64,000 nucleotides of DNA from the NCBI GenBank assembly GCA_035295745.1, contig DATGIL010000021.1:124001-188000 (forward strand), read 5' to 3'. Below are positions 43,054-53,096 of the stretch, in pieces (positions within the stretch are counted from its first letter, which is position 1; each line of letters opens with the position of its first letter). The position numbers and the translations under genes were made by a program. A model generated the notes under the pieces. That model was not told where the DNA came from. It did no database searches and saw only the letters and a program-made list of their open reading frames with translations. Origin of the DNA: JAIQFL01 sp035295745. GTDB taxonomy: Bacteria; Acidobacteriota; Terriglobia; Bryobacterales; Bryobacteraceae.

Positions 43054-45755
43054 TGTTCCCTCCGTTCCTCAATCTCCGCCTGCGCGTGAAGGCCATGATC
43101 CGCCGTCGTCAGCTCGACCGCGACCTCGAAGAGGAGTTGAGTTTTCATCTTTCCCTGCGCGAAGCAAGCTATCGGGCGTCAGGCGCTGCACCCGATGAGG
43201 CGCGCGCCGCCGCTCAGCGGAATTTTGGAAACAGAACAGCGTTTCAGGAGGCTTGTCGCGATATGTGGACGTTCGTGTCGATCGAAAACCTATTGCAAGA
43301 TCTGCGCTACGCGCTTCGCCAGCTTGCGGCTTCCCCCGGGTTCGCCTCCATTGCCATCCTCACCATCGCCTTGGGCATTGGTGCGACGACCGCCATTTAT
43401 AGCGTCGTGGATGCAACGCTTCTGCACCCCTTGCCCTATCCGCAGCCCGAACAGCTCGTTCGCATTCAGGAAGATTTTCCCGGCGTGGGTGCGTACGACG
43501 TTCGTTTATCCGTGCCTGAGTGGAAGGACTTTCAGAGTTCCGGAATCTTCCAATATGTATCGCCGGAGCGAAGCGGCTCCGTCAATCTCACGGGCTCGTC
43601 TCAACCCGCTCGCATCCAGTTTAAGTCTGTCGCGCCAAATTATTTTACCCTCCTCGCCGTGAAGCCCGAATTGGGCCGCGTATTCCATCCCGACGATCCA
43701 ACACCTGGCTTCAACCTGGAAGCGGTCATCAGCGACGGGCTTTGGAAGCGGGAGTTCGGCGCCGACCCCCACATCCTCGGCAGAAGCTTGCGTCTCGACA
43801 ACGACGTTTACTTCGTCGTCGGCGTCCTGCCCCCTGATTTTCATGATCAGGGCCGCACAACCGAAATCAGGAACACCGAAATATGGGCTGCATGCGGGTT
43901 TTCCAGTGTGCTGTTGCCGCCTCGAACGCGCAGTTCACGCGTACTGAGGACAGCCATCGCACGCCTGAAACCCGGACTGACGCTTGAGACCGCACAGAGC
44001 CGGATGGATGCGCTGGTTGCCTCTTTGCAGAAGCAATTTCCCGCGGATTATCCGCCCGAAAGCGCGTGGAGCGCCCATCTTGTTCCTCTAGGCGAAACGG
44101 TGGTGGGCAAGGTGCGGCAGCCGCTGCTGCTGATGATGGGCGCGGTGGCGTTGGTGCTGCTCATCGGATGCGTCAACGTCGCCAATCTGCTCCTTGCGCG
44201 CGCCACCGCCAGAGGGCGCGAAATGGCTGTTCGGCAAGCGCTGGGCGCACCAAGAGTGCAGCTCATCCGCCAACTGCTCACCGAGAGCCTGCTCCTTTCG
44301 ATGCTGGGCGGAATCGCCGGTTTGGCGATTCTCTTTTCCACCAGTAAACTCCTGCTGCAAATCATTCCCACGACCCTGCCCCGGCTGAATGACATTTCGA
44401 TTAGCTGGACCGTGTTGCTCTTCGCGTTCGGCATCTCCGTTCTCGCCGCAGCGTTCTTCGGTCTCGCCCCGGCCCTGCAGGCCACCAGAATCGATCCAAT
44501 CCACGTGCTCCGGCAGGAAGGCCGCGGTTCGAAAGGATCGCGAAGTCAGACGTGGACGCTGAGCGCTTTGGTAGTCACCGAATTTGCGCTCTCGCTCGTC
44601 CTCCTGATCGCAGCGGGCCTGCTATTACGCAGTTTCTGGGATCTGTACAGCGTGCGCCTCGGCTTCGATCCCGGCAACGTCATGGCCATGAGCGTATGGC
44701 TCCCCTCGCCCAACGATCCAGCCACGGATATCTACGGGAGCCCCGACCAGGAAGCGCGATTGATTCGCGAAATTCTGCGCCGCGGCCGATCGCTGCCGGG
44801 AGTAACAGAAATCGCCGCCGGTACTCAAGAGGCAATTCCTCTGAATCACGATAAAAATCCCGTCGCGTTTGTCCTGGAAGAAAGCAGCACGCGGAGCGAC
44901 CTGCCCCATCAGGCGCAGTGGGCGAACGTGACACCAGATTATTTTCACCTGCTGGGAATGCCCCTGCTCCAGGGCCGTTTATTCACCGAATTTGATGTCG
45001 AGAAGGCACCCAGGGTTGCCGTTGTCAACGAGGCATTCGCACGAACCTGGTGGCCGGACCAGAACCCTCTTGGCAAGCGCCTCAGGTTGAGCCAACCGGG
45101 CCGCGCCGACTCTTCATGGGCTACCGTGGTTGGCGTCGTTACCGACGCTCGCACTGAGACGCTCGAGGACACCCGCACTCCACAAATCTATCTAAGCTCC
45201 TGGCAGAGAACCGATAAGGATCTCGCCCTCTTCCTGCGCGGGCGCCTGGACCCCGCCAAACTCCCGGAGCAGGTCCGCGATATGGTTCAATCCCTCGACC
45301 ACGAGCTTCCCGTCTTCGGCGCGAAGAGCCTCCCGGATGTCGTATCCGGCTCTCTCGCGCAACGGCGCTTCTCCTTGGAAATGGTTCTGCTCTTCGCCCT
45401 CACGGCATTGTTGCTCGCGGGCATCGGTGTTTATGGAACCATTTCGTATATTGTCAGCGAGCGCACACGCGAGATCGGGATTCGCATCGCACTGGGCGCA
45501 CAGAGGAAGACTATCCTACACATGGTTCTTGGCCGGGGGCTCGCACTCGCACTTTTTGGTACGGCCGTGGGGCTTGCCGGCGCATGGATTGTGTCGCACC
45601 TGATGGCGGCATTGCTTTATGGCGTCTCGCCGAGCGATCCCCTCACCTTTATCAGCCTCACGGTTGTCCTCATCATGGTGGCGCTCGCGGCCTGCTATAT
45701 CCCCGCGCACCGCGCTATGCGGGTCGACCCCAGCGTCGCTTTGCGCGAGGGATGA
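43053..45755 (+). CDS. ADOP-type FtsX/MacB permease with prefix domain
   Basis: 900 residues. Residues 1-~80 are the permease-prefix domain (RRRQLDRDLEEELSFHLSLR, EARAAAQRNFGN). Then two MacB-PCD/FtsX modules: LLQDLRYALRQLAASPGFAS, LTIALGIGATTAIYSVVDAT, periplasmic GRSLRLDNDVYFVVGVLPPD, coupling helix RGREMAVRQALGAPRVQL; second module SALVVTEFALSLVLLIAAGL, ending TREIGIRIALGAQRK and RVDPSVALREG. No ATPase is encoded nearby, the feature behind the name acidobacterial duplicated orphan permease. Transport substrate unknown; translationally coupled to PadR. Confidence 0.92.
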   Translation: MFPPFLNLRLRVKAMIRRRQLDRDLEEELSFHLSLREASYRASGAAPDEARAAAQRNFGNRTAFQEACRDMWTFVSIENLLQDLRYALRQLAASPGFASIAILTIALGIGATTAIYSVVDATLLHPLPYPQPEQLVRIQEDFPGVGAYDVRLSVPEWKDFQSSGIFQYVSPERSGSVNLTGSSQPARIQFKSVAPNYFTLLAVKPELGRVFHPDDPTPGFNLEAVISDGLWKREFGADPHILGRSLRLDNDVYFVVGVLPPDFHDQGRTTEIRNTEIWAACGFSSVLLPPRTRSSRVLRTAIARLKPGLTLETAQSRMDALVASLQKQFPADYPPESAWSAHLVPLGETVVGKVRQPLLLMMGAVALVLLIGCVNVANLLLARATARGREMAVRQALGAPRVQLIRQLLTESLLLSMLGGIAGLAILFSTSKLLLQIIPTTLPRLNDISISWTVLLFAFGISVLAAAFFGLAPALQATRIDPIHVLRQEGRGSKGSRSQTWTLSALVVTEFALSLVLLIAAGLLLRSFWDLYSVRLGFDPGNVMAMSVWLPSPNDPATDIYGSPDQEARLIREILRRGRSLPGVTEIAAGTQEAIPLNHDKNPVAFVLEESSTRSDLPHQAQWANVTPDYFHLLGMPLLQGRLFTEFDVEKAPRVAVVNEAFARTWWPDQNPLGKRLRLSQPGRADSSWATVVGVVTDARTETLEDTRTPQIYLSSWQRTDKDLALFLRGRLDPAKLPEQVRDMVQSLDHELPVFGAKSLPDVVSGSLAQRRFSLEMVLLFALTALLLAGIGVYGTISYIVSERTREIGIRIALGAQRKTILHMVLGRGLALALFGTAVGLAGAWIVSHLMAALLYGVSPSDPLTFISLTVVLIMVALAACYIPAHRAMRVDPSVALREG

Positions 45756-46071
45756 ATCCCCTGAGGTTTAGACTCTTCGGCCATCCAGAGCCGACAAATC
45801 ATACTGGCAGCCCGACAGATCATGACCATTTGGACTCTCGCTCCCGGACAGAGCGCAACTCCCGATTAAGCTCATAGTGGAATGGCCCGCCTGCCACTTG
45901 GTGTGTACGGCGCGACGTATGAGAGGTTGTCGTCGCCGGGCCTCCCTGACGGCGCACCGGCAGCGGGTTTGCCGGCCTACGCGAGCGGACCTTCCCCGCA
46001 CCATTCGACGTGCCCGTGACCCACAGATTCCTCTGACGAGGCTTGTCTTTAAGTCTGTTCCGCAGCCGCCC
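45756..46071. other. Convergent intergenic region
   Basis: 316 bp between the permease stop and the stop of the arabinofuranosidase-like gene. A short CCGGCA...TGCCGG inverted repeat lies near 45957-45975; no T-run follows it. No gene seen. Confidence 0.4.
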
Positions 46072-49000
46072 TTAATTACCTCTCCTGACATATTTATTCG
46101 GCGCACCGGGCGTGGGAACGTCGCCGGCGACCTGCGCCCCGCTGGCATGAGCCTGCGTCAACGGAGCGGTGAGCGTGATTCCGCTGCCGGCGACTTGCGC
46201 ACCGGCCGCGTGTCCAGACTTCAGCGGGGCAGTGACGCTGATGGTGGCGCCGGGGCCGCCGCCACGCCCCCCTCTGCCGCCGGTGGTAGCGGCGACAACC
46301 GCAGTCTCCTGGTTTGCGCCACTATCGATGGTGATGGTCTGGCCGGCGGTAAAGCCGAACCCGCTGCCGACAGGGATAACGGTCGCGCCCACCTCGATGG
46401 CGGCGCTCGCCGTGGTGGCGCCTGCCGTGCCAACGGTCGCGATGACGGCGGTCTGGAGGTTCGCGCCCGTATCGATCATAATCGTCTGACCCGCGGCGAA
46501 GTCTGCGACGCTGGCGACCTTGATATTCGTCGCACCGGCAGCCGAAGCAGATGCCAGGGTGGTAGCGGACTGCAACTGGAAATCGGTGCAGTTGCTGTCG
46601 GTGTCGAGGCCGTCCGGAAAGCGGCCCGCGCTCCTATCGGGCGCGGCGGCGGGCACGGCGGGTCCACCGAAACCGCCGCGGCCCGGACCGGGTGCAGGCA
46701 CGCGGCATCCACTCGCCCCGGATCCCGATGCGCCCTGGTAACCTTCGGAGGCCCATGGATCAACCAGGAGGCCGTAGTTGAGGCTGTCCACGACCAGGCC
46801 GGCCGCATCGCGCAGCACCATGTTGCCGGCGTTCGGCGAGAGGACCGGACCTCCGAACCACTGGTTGGGTACCGGTGTCCCCTGGTAGCCAGCGGTCGTA
46901 TCCTGGGCGTCACGCACAACCGCGTCGATCGCATGGTCCTTTGCCAACGGGCTGTCGAGCGTGATGCCGGTGCCGAGCGCCTGGACGGGCTCGTTGCTCG
47001 AGTGGGCAAACGCCGTCGCCGGCTTGAAGCTGATCCCGGTTCCGTGATCGTTGAAGGGGAGATTGGCCGCATGGTTGAACTTCAGAGGCGCGGCCACGTC
47101 GAGACCCGTGCCCTGATCGATTACTGCCTCCCGACTGGGATGGGCCTTGGCGAGGGCCGGGCCGAAGATCACGTTCACGCCGGTTGGATCGGCGGCGCCG
47201 AGCGACGTGATGGTAACGGTCTCCTGTGTCGCGGGCGTGCCCACGGTCATCTTGTCGCCCACCGTGAAATTGCCTTGGCCGCGCACCTGGACTTTGACAT
47301 TGGTCGCGCCGGCGGGCGCTTCGGCCGAGAGGGACCCGCGGACCGACTGCGTCCCGACCTTCGTCACCGTGACCGTCTCGATCCCGTGGCCTACGCTGTC
47401 GATGTCCAACACGATCTTGTCGCCGGCTGAGATGTTGGCGACGCCCGTCGCACCTCCGGGTTGACCCACTTGCCAGAATTTGATATTCGTCGAGCCGGCG
47501 GGCGCGTCCGCCCCCAGGTAGGCTTGGGTGCCCGCTTTTCCGATCGCGGTGACGGTGGCCACCTCGTACCGTTCAATCGATTTTGAGACGGCGGGGTAGG
47601 TGGCGCCGTAACCAAGAGCGATCTTTTCGCCGACCGCGAAGCCCGCCACACTCGTGACTGGCACGCTCGTCGAGCCGGCGGGAATCGTGATTACCGGGCC
47701 ATCCGGGAGAGGTTGCCACAGCGTCGTGCTGTTGCTGGCCGCCGTTCCGATGCTTGCGATCTTGCGGGTCTCCACGCTCGTACCGGTGCCGATGGTGATC
47801 GAGTCGCCGACATTCAGGCCAGTGGTGCTCCTCACGTGAATGATGGTGTCGCCCTTGTGCGCGGGGACTGCCAGCCCGGAAGTGGAGAGGCCGAGCAGGT
47901 AGAAGCCGTGAGCCGCGAGTTTCGTTCCGGCCGGGATCTTCACCGAAGAGAGGATGGGCTGCTGGGCCGAATGCTCGGTCAGGGTCCAGCCAGAGAGATC
48001 GACGTCGCCCGAACCGGCATTGTAAAGCTCGATGAAGGAGTTCGTCGAGTTGGCGGGAGAGCCGGCGCTAATGCGGAATTCGTTGATCTTGATTGGGCTG
48101 ACGTTGCGCACTTTCTCAGCCGTTTTCTCGGATTGCGTCCGGCCGGTGCTCTGGTTGGTCCACGAGGCGCTGCCCACCAGATCGCCGTTGAAGGGCGCTG
48201 ATCCCGCGGTAATCTTGAAGATCGCGGACACACTGCCGCCCGGCGCGACCGGGTCCGTGAATGTCTTCGACGTTTCGCTGGCGCCAGAAACCAGGGCGCT
48301 CCACCCCTTCGGCACGGAAATGCTCAACTTGACCCCCGCCGCGGGCGACCCGGTAGTGTTCGTGAACTTCACGGTTGTGTCCTGCGAGGACCCGGGTGAG
48401 AAGGTCTGGAGTCCCGGTGGAGCATCCGTTGCCGACGCCGGCGCCAGGCTCAGCGGCGCAACGTCGTACTTCGCGGCCACGACGTTGGCATGCACCAACT
48501 GGTCGGTAACGTTCGACGGGAACGTGCCTGCGGCCGTCATCGCGCCTTCATAAAAGGTGCCCTGCGAACCCACGCTGTTGTCGCCCCCGTTGCCCAGCAG
48601 AATCGCCCCCTGCTTGCGCATCGGGTCATAGGTTGGGTTGACGCGCGGTCCGTCGAACATCACCGACAGGTCGCCCTTCTGCGAGTCACCGCCCATTGAG
48701 GTCCAGTGGTGCGGTTCTCCTTTGGCCATCGCGGTCACGAATCGCCAGGTGATGTTCGGCAGGCTGGTGCAGACTTTATTGGATCCATCGGGGTTGACAC
48801 AACCCACCAGGTTGTTCTCCTGATCGGTCATAATCCACGGGCCGGGAGGGTTCCCGTGATACCAGGCACCCGCGTTACCGTAGTAGGTCGTTTCCATAGT
48901 GCCGTTGTCGTCGTCGCGGCTGTCGATCTCGGCATTCCCATAATCGAAGCAGCAGCCGGAGTTGTAGTGGTGGCCGTTAATTACCCAGTATTGGCCTTCC

Positions 49001-49557
49001 GCCTGGTCATCGACGGCGGTGCCCTTGGGGTTGTCATTGCGGATGCCCATTCCAGGTTCGATGAAAACGCCGTAGACCTTATGGCCCATGATTGTCACCG
49101 GCGCCATGTCGGCGACCGGGAGGTTGTTGAACCCACCCATGGCCGGGCCGCTGAATCCGCCACGAGGCGCCTGGGTGAGGTGGTTATGCTTGGGGGATTG
49201 GTCGTAGACAATGGCGATCCAGCAGTAGGTGTTAGCGCAGAACGAGTCCTGGGCGGCGGCGTTAGCGTATCCGCCCGCATTCGACCCGCTGGGCTGAACA
49301 ACTCCGATGTCCAAGGTCTTGCCGTCCGACTGGCGCAGGACTTGGTAGAGCGGGCCATTGTAGGAGGCATACAGCGCCCGTGTGGTGCTGTGAGCGGCCA
49401 CGCAGGGGTCGCCGCCGGCGGCGTAGATGTCACATGGGCCTTTCGGCCTTAGGGGCACATTGGCTCCCCGCCCGGACTGTTGGGCCATCGTCCATGCGGC
49501 GCACATCAGCGTGAGCGCCAGTGCCGGCATCAGCACAAGATTGATTCTCGATTTCAT
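46072..49557 (-). CDS. GH54-like alpha-L-arabinofuranosidase, multidomain
   Basis: 1161 residues. Signal peptide MKSRINLVLMPALALTLMCA. Residues ~38-365 resemble the GH54/AbfB catalytic domain: PCDIYAAGGDPCVAAHSTTR, ALYASYNGPLYQV, AAAQDSFCANTYCW, GGCCFDYGNAE-like CCFDYGNAEIDSRD (nucleophile Glu). Then an NEW3-like domain (TVKFTNTTGSPAAGVKLSIS) and a lamin-tail domain (INEFRISAGSPANSTNSFIE, LYNAGSGDVDLSGWTLTEHS). The lamin-tail domain is interrupted by many short beta repeats (TNIKVASVADFAAGQTIMID; GSGITLTAPLTQAHASGAQV) before its closing strands PTPGAPNKY. Fungal homologues remove arabinose from arabinoxylan. Confidence 0.82.
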   Translation of the reverse strand: MKSRINLVLMPALALTLMCAAWTMAQQSGRGANVPLRPKGPCDIYAAGGDPCVAAHSTTRALYASYNGPLYQVLRQSDGKTLDIGVVQPSGSNAGGYANAAAQDSFCANTYCWIAIVYDQSPKHNHLTQAPRGGFSGPAMGGFNNLPVADMAPVTIMGHKVYGVFIEPGMGIRNDNPKGTAVDDQAEGQYWVINGHHYNSGCCFDYGNAEIDSRDDDNGTMETTYYGNAGAWYHGNPPGPWIMTDQENNLVGCVNPDGSNKVCTSLPNITWRFVTAMAKGEPHHWTSMGGDSQKGDLSVMFDGPRVNPTYDPMRKQGAILLGNGGDNSVGSQGTFYEGAMTAAGTFPSNVTDQLVHANVVAAKYDVAPLSLAPASATDAPPGLQTFSPGSSQDTTVKFTNTTGSPAAGVKLSISVPKGWSALVSGASETSKTFTDPVAPGGSVSAIFKITAGSAPFNGDLVGSASWTNQSTGRTQSEKTAEKVRNVSPIKINEFRISAGSPANSTNSFIELYNAGSGDVDLSGWTLTEHSAQQPILSSVKIPAGTKLAAHGFYLLGLSTSGLAVPAHKGDTIIHVRSTTGLNVGDSITIGTGTSVETRKIASIGTAASNSTTLWQPLPDGPVITIPAGSTSVPVTSVAGFAVGEKIALGYGATYPAVSKSIERYEVATVTAIGKAGTQAYLGADAPAGSTNIKFWQVGQPGGATGVANISAGDKIVLDIDSVGHGIETVTVTKVGTQSVRGSLSAEAPAGATNVKVQVRGQGNFTVGDKMTVGTPATQETVTITSLGAADPTGVNVIFGPALAKAHPSREAVIDQGTGLDVAAPLKFNHAANLPFNDHGTGISFKPATAFAHSSNEPVQALGTGITLDSPLAKDHAIDAVVRDAQDTTAGYQGTPVPNQWFGGPVLSPNAGNMVLRDAAGLVVDSLNYGLLVDPWASEGYQGASGSGASGCRVPAPGPGRGGFGGPAVPAAAPDRSAGRFPDGLDTDSNCTDFQLQSATTLASASAAGATNIKVASVADFAAGQTIMIDTGANLQTAVIATVGTAGATTASAAIEVGATVIPVGSGFGFTAGQTITIDSGANQETAVVAATTGGRGGRGGGPGATISVTAPLKSGHAAGAQVAGSGITLTAPLTQAHASGAQVAGDVPTPGAPNKYVRRGN

Positions 49558-50063
49558 GTTTATCCTGTTTGCCTTTTCGATCCCGATCGGTCAGACCGAG
49601 CTATTAGCCGCTTTTGGTACAACTTCTATATCGAAGTCCTCCACCCCGTAAAGCCGTTGAAGGTGGTTGACCGGAAATCCACGCCTGCCGGGTATGGTGT
49701 GCTCCAGTTCTTTTGGCGCCCGGCCGCGTCCGCCAGTGTCCCTGCTGCCGGCCAGGGCCCAGCAAATCGTAGGTCCGTCCAGGCAGCGCAAGCATCGCCT
49801 TCGTACCAAGTAATAACACGTGCGCCACATCCAGGCAGTGTGGGGCCTGGTACCCCTCAGGTTACCGTGTAACCGTGTTTGTGTTGAAGGCGGCTCGCGC
49901 AGCAGAGGATGGCTACCCGGTTAGAACACGTTGGTTCCCAAGAGCCGACCCAAGGTTGTTCCCAAGAACCAATCCGCAACATCCTGGACCGCCTCGTAAC
50001 ACTCCAGTCCCGTCTCGCCACCTTTAGCTCGCCAAAGGAGTGCCTGGTCCATACGCTGGGGTC
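49558..50063. other. 506-bp intergenic region with small palindromes
   Basis: Divergent space between the GH54-like gene and the sensor operon. Contains a perfect 13-bp palindrome tcggtcagaccga (49587-49599), 30 bp upstream of the GH54-like start; GGTTAC-cgt-GTAACC (49860-49874); and a direct repeat gttcccaaga at 49934-49943 and 49958-49967, about 100 bp before the sensor operon. All could be regulator sites (inference). A minus-strand frame at 49591-49830 looks like debris. Confidence 0.4.
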
Positions 50064-51209
50064 ATGAAGACACTTAGCAAAGACGCCCTACCCGGAATGG
50101 CGCTCTGCGTATGCTTCCTGGCAGCGCTTCCCATTGCCCAGGGCGCGGAACCGATCACCGTCAGCATGACGGCTGAGCACTGGCAGACTAAGGAAAACGC
50201 GGAGTTCCTCCGGCAATTGGGTTTTTATCAAGGCCTGATGCGGCTGAACAGCGGCGATGCCTTACTCAAGGGCATCACCTTCAGCAACGGAACCATCGAG
50301 TTCGACGTAAATACCGTCGGTCGGGGGGCGCCAGGCATAGCCTTTCGTCAGCAAGACGAAGGTAATTTCGAGCTCTTCTACCTCAGGCCCGATCCGAACT
50401 GTCCGGCCTTCCGGGCCTGCATTCAGTACGCGCCGCAGACTCATGGCGTCCTGCTTTGGGACCTCTTTCCGCAATATCAAACCCAGGCGCCGCTTCGGGA
50501 GAATGGGTGGAACCACATTAAGATGGTCGTATCCGGACGGCGGATGAATGTTTTTGTGAACGCTTCACCATCTCCCACACTCCAGGTCGGACGGTTGGAG
50601 GGGGATGCCATGCAAGGAGGTGTGCGACTGGAGGGGCCCGGGACCTTCGCAAACATGGTGATCACTCCCGACGCTGTGGATGGTCTGTCTCCCGAGCCCG
50701 CCAAAGATCCGCTGGAGGGGGACCGCCGCCTGGTCCGGAAATGGAGTCTCTCACCTTTTTCCGCGTTGCCGAACGGTAAGGAGCCAACCTACAACGAGAT
50801 GCCCCATGCTTCGCAGGAATGGAAGACAATTGACACGGAGCGGAGCGGGCTGCTAAATCTCAGCCGCGAGTATGGCCGGCCTCTGCCCCAGCCGAACCGG
50901 GCCGTAGCATGGGTGAAGACGACCATCAGTTCCGACAGGAAACAGGCCATGAAGGTAGAGATTGGATGGACCCGCGAACTGTGGGTATTCGTGAACGGGA
51001 AACTGGTGTATGCCGACAAAAACATATGGGAGCAGGAAGGAACCCGAAAATTTCCAGACGGGCGATGTTCGCTGGAGAATGGCTCCTTCGCGTTGCCTCT
51101 GGAAGCGGGTGATAATGAGGTCGCAGTGGCAATCTCGAACAACTTCTACGGATGGGGACTGATGCTTCGCCTGGCCGATTCGGAAGGGGTTCATCTGGCA
51201 ACAAAGTGA
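50064..51209 (+). CDS. Secreted beta-sandwich protein (lectin/DUF1080-like)
   Basis: 381 residues from ATG 50064. Signal peptide MKTLSKDALPGMALCVCFLA ending AQG-A. Residues ~40-200 read as a concanavalin-like jelly roll (FSNGTIEFDVNTVGRGAPGI, GNFELFYLRPDPN, GWNHIKMVVSGRRMNVFVNA), like DUF1080/LamG domains; the C-terminal part resembles a second beta-sandwich (LWVFVNGKLVYADKN). Probably binds a glycan outside the cell. The stop overlaps the LytS-type kinase start by four bases if GTG is used, so it is likely part of the sensing system. Confidence 0.65.
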   Translation: MKTLSKDALPGMALCVCFLAALPIAQGAEPITVSMTAEHWQTKENAEFLRQLGFYQGLMRLNSGDALLKGITFSNGTIEFDVNTVGRGAPGIAFRQQDEGNFELFYLRPDPNCPAFRACIQYAPQTHGVLLWDLFPQYQTQAPLRENGWNHIKMVVSGRRMNVFVNASPSPTLQVGRLEGDAMQGGVRLEGPGTFANMVITPDAVDGLSPEPAKDPLEGDRRLVRKWSLSPFSALPNGKEPTYNEMPHASQEWKTIDTERSGLLNLSREYGRPLPQPNRAVAWVKTTISSDRKQAMKVEIGWTRELWVFVNGKLVYADKNIWEQEGTRKFPDGRCSLENGSFALPLEAGDNEVAVAISNNFYGWGLMLRLADSEGVHLATK

Positions 51210-52330
51210 CCAACCCGATGGCTGGCAAACCATGGATGAAGACTCGTCCGGGCCAAGTTGCCCTTGCGGCAGTGGCCTGGACGATTCTGGGCTGTGTGTT
51301 TGCCTTGCCCGATCTCTCTGGCGGCACCGGCCGGCGTCACGCTCTGCTCTTATCTCTTACGCTGTGGTGGTGCTGGGGTATGGTCACACCTCTGATTCTT
51401 TGGGTGGACCGGCAAATTCCCGTCTCCAGAAAGCAATTCGCCCGCCGGGTTCTGGCGCATTTCCTTCCGAGCCTGCTAGTGACGGCTCTATACACGTATC
51501 TCCTGGGAGCGGTTCGCGCCACGGTCGGGATTGATGGATGGAGCGGCTTGTTTCGCATCAGGTTTATGGTCGATGCGCAGGGAGGCATGTTTCTCTGGAA
51601 CTGGCTCATCTACTGGCTGATTCTGGGAGCCTGGCAAGCCTATCGCTATTACGATCACTACATTGCCGCTGAATTGCGCCTGGAGCGTTTGGAAAAGAAC
51701 TTCTCCGAGGCTCGGCTGAACGCGCTTCGAATGCAATTGGATCCGCATTTTCTTTTCAACGCGCTGAACACCATTTCATCGCAATTGGAACGAGACCCGA
51801 AGCTTGCGCGGCGGATGATCGAGCATCTGGGCGACCTTCTCCGCCTGTCGCTCGAATCGAAAGACCGGCTGGAGGTCCCGCTGGCCGAAGAGATGGCCTT
51901 TCTGGAACACTATCTGGCGATCCAGAAGATCCGCTTCGGAGACCACCTGCGGATCGAGACGCAAATCGCGCCGGAGGTGAAATATGCTTCCGTGCCCAGC
52001 CTTTTCGTTCAGCCACTGGTGGAGAATGCCATCCGGCACGGGATTTCCAGGCGGGCTGCGGGCGGTACGGTGATTGTGTCGGCACAGCGGGACGGGGATC
52101 GGCTTCGCATCCGCGTGCTCGACGATGGCGTGGGACTCCCGACGGGTTGGACGCTCGAGAACTCGGGCGGCTTAGGGCTTTCCGTGACGCGGCAGCGTGT
52201 AGCAGGGCTTTATCCCGATGGCGAAACGTGCTTTGCCGTGAACCGGCGCTCCAGTGGTGGAACCGAAGTTGAAATCTCGCTGCCTCTGCGATGGATCGGA
52301 AAGGAGGCCCATGCCGCTGTCGGCGTCTGA
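51206..52330 (+). CDS. LytS/YehU-type sensor histidine kinase
   Basis: 374 residues if started at GTG 51206 (overlap GTGA with the previous stop); ATG 51218 is the alternative. About four transmembrane helices (VALAAVAWTILGCVFALPDL, GGMFLWNWLIYWLILGAW), a short coiled segment, then the His_kinase domain: phosphoacceptor His in LDPHFLFNALNTISSQLE, N-box LVENAIRHGISRRAAGG, DDGVGLP, GLGLSVTRQRV. Phosphorylates the LytTR regulator encoded downstream. Confidence 0.9.
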   Translation: MTNPMAGKPWMKTRPGQVALAAVAWTILGCVFALPDLSGGTGRRHALLLSLTLWWCWGMVTPLILWVDRQIPVSRKQFARRVLAHFLPSLLVTALYTYLLGAVRATVGIDGWSGLFRIRFMVDAQGGMFLWNWLIYWLILGAWQAYRYYDHYIAAELRLERLEKNFSEARLNALRMQLDPHFLFNALNTISSQLERDPKLARRMIEHLGDLLRLSLESKDRLEVPLAEEMAFLEHYLAIQKIRFGDHLRIETQIAPEVKYASVPSLFVQPLVENAIRHGISRRAAGGTVIVSAQRDGDRLRIRVLDDGVGLPTGWTLENSGGLGLSVTRQRVAGLYPDGETCFAVNRRSSGGTEVEISLPLRWIGKEAHAAVGV

Positions 52331-53096
52331 AGGCCTCTCGGTGATGGTGGCCGACGACGAGGCGCCGGCGAGGCAACGGATCATCGATCTGCTGCGCCGC
52401 AATTCTCAAGTGGCCGCGATCATCGAGGCGTCCGACGGACTCTCCGCGGTGGACATCATTCAGAACCGAAGACCCGATCTGGTGTTTCTCGACGTGCAAA
52501 TGCCCGAACTGAATGGCCTGGAGGTCATCGCAGCAGTGGGAGCCGAACGTATGCCGCTCACCGTCTTTGTGACCGCCTACGATCAGCATGCCATCCGCGC
52601 CTTCGAAGCAAATGCGCTTGACTATCTCCTGAAGCCGTTCAGCGACGAGCGCTTTGAGGCGACCATGGCTCGCGTCAGCATTCGCATGGATGAACGCAGC
52701 GTGCGGGAGTTTGGACGGCGCATTCTTCGCATGGTTTCCACGGAGCCCGCTGGGGATATGCCCCTGGACCGTCTGGTGGTGAAATCCGGAGGCTCTACCC
52801 GCTTCGTACGGGTGACCGATATCGACTGGATCGAAGCTGCCGGGGTTTATGCGAACCTGCACATCGGAGGAAAGGAACTGTTGTACCGGGCCGCGTTGAA
52901 CGAGCTTGCGGAGAGGCTCGATCCTGTTCGCTTTGTCCGCGTCCATCGTTCGGCGATTGTCAATATCGAAAGCATCCTGCACCTGGAACCGATCTCCCAT
53001 GGCGAATTTGAAGTCATCCTGAAAGATGGTTCGCGATCGAGAATCAGCAGAACCTATCGCAGGCAACTGGAAAAGAGATTGGGTCAATCGCTGTAG
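52311..53096 (+). CDS. LytTR-type response regulator
   Basis: 261 residues from ATG 52311, with a strong GGAGG five bases upstream and a 20-bp overlap with the kinase gene. Receiver domain: VADDEAPARQRI, phospho-Asp in LVFLDVQMPELNG, TAYDQHAIRAFEANALDYLL, KPFS. C-terminal LytTR DNA-binding domain: VRVTDIDWIEAAGVYANLHI, RVHRSAIVNIESI. Activates genes by binding direct repeats; targets unknown, possibly its own operon. The ~240 bp to the next gene hold no supportable feature. Confidence 0.92.
   Translation: MPLSASEGLSVMVADDEAPARQRIIDLLRRNSQVAAIIEASDGLSAVDIIQNRRPDLVFLDVQMPELNGLEVIAAVGAERMPLTVFVTAYDQHAIRAFEANALDYLLKPFSDERFEATMARVSIRMDERSVREFGRRILRMVSTEPAGDMPLDRLVVKSGGSTRFVRVTDIDWIEAAGVYANLHIGGKELLYRAALNELAERLDPVRFVRVHRSAIVNIESILHLEPISHGEFEVILKDGSRSRISRTYRRQLEKRLGQSL

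Noticed and set aside
45877..47430. 517-residue plus-strand frame
   Set aside because: Antisense to the repeat-rich C-terminus of the GH54-like protein; composition is not protein-like.
49591..49830. Minus-strand frame ending VEDFDIEVVPKA
   Set aside because: The last ~40 residues look slightly protein-like but there is no start signal or recognisable domain; treated as debris in the intergenic region.
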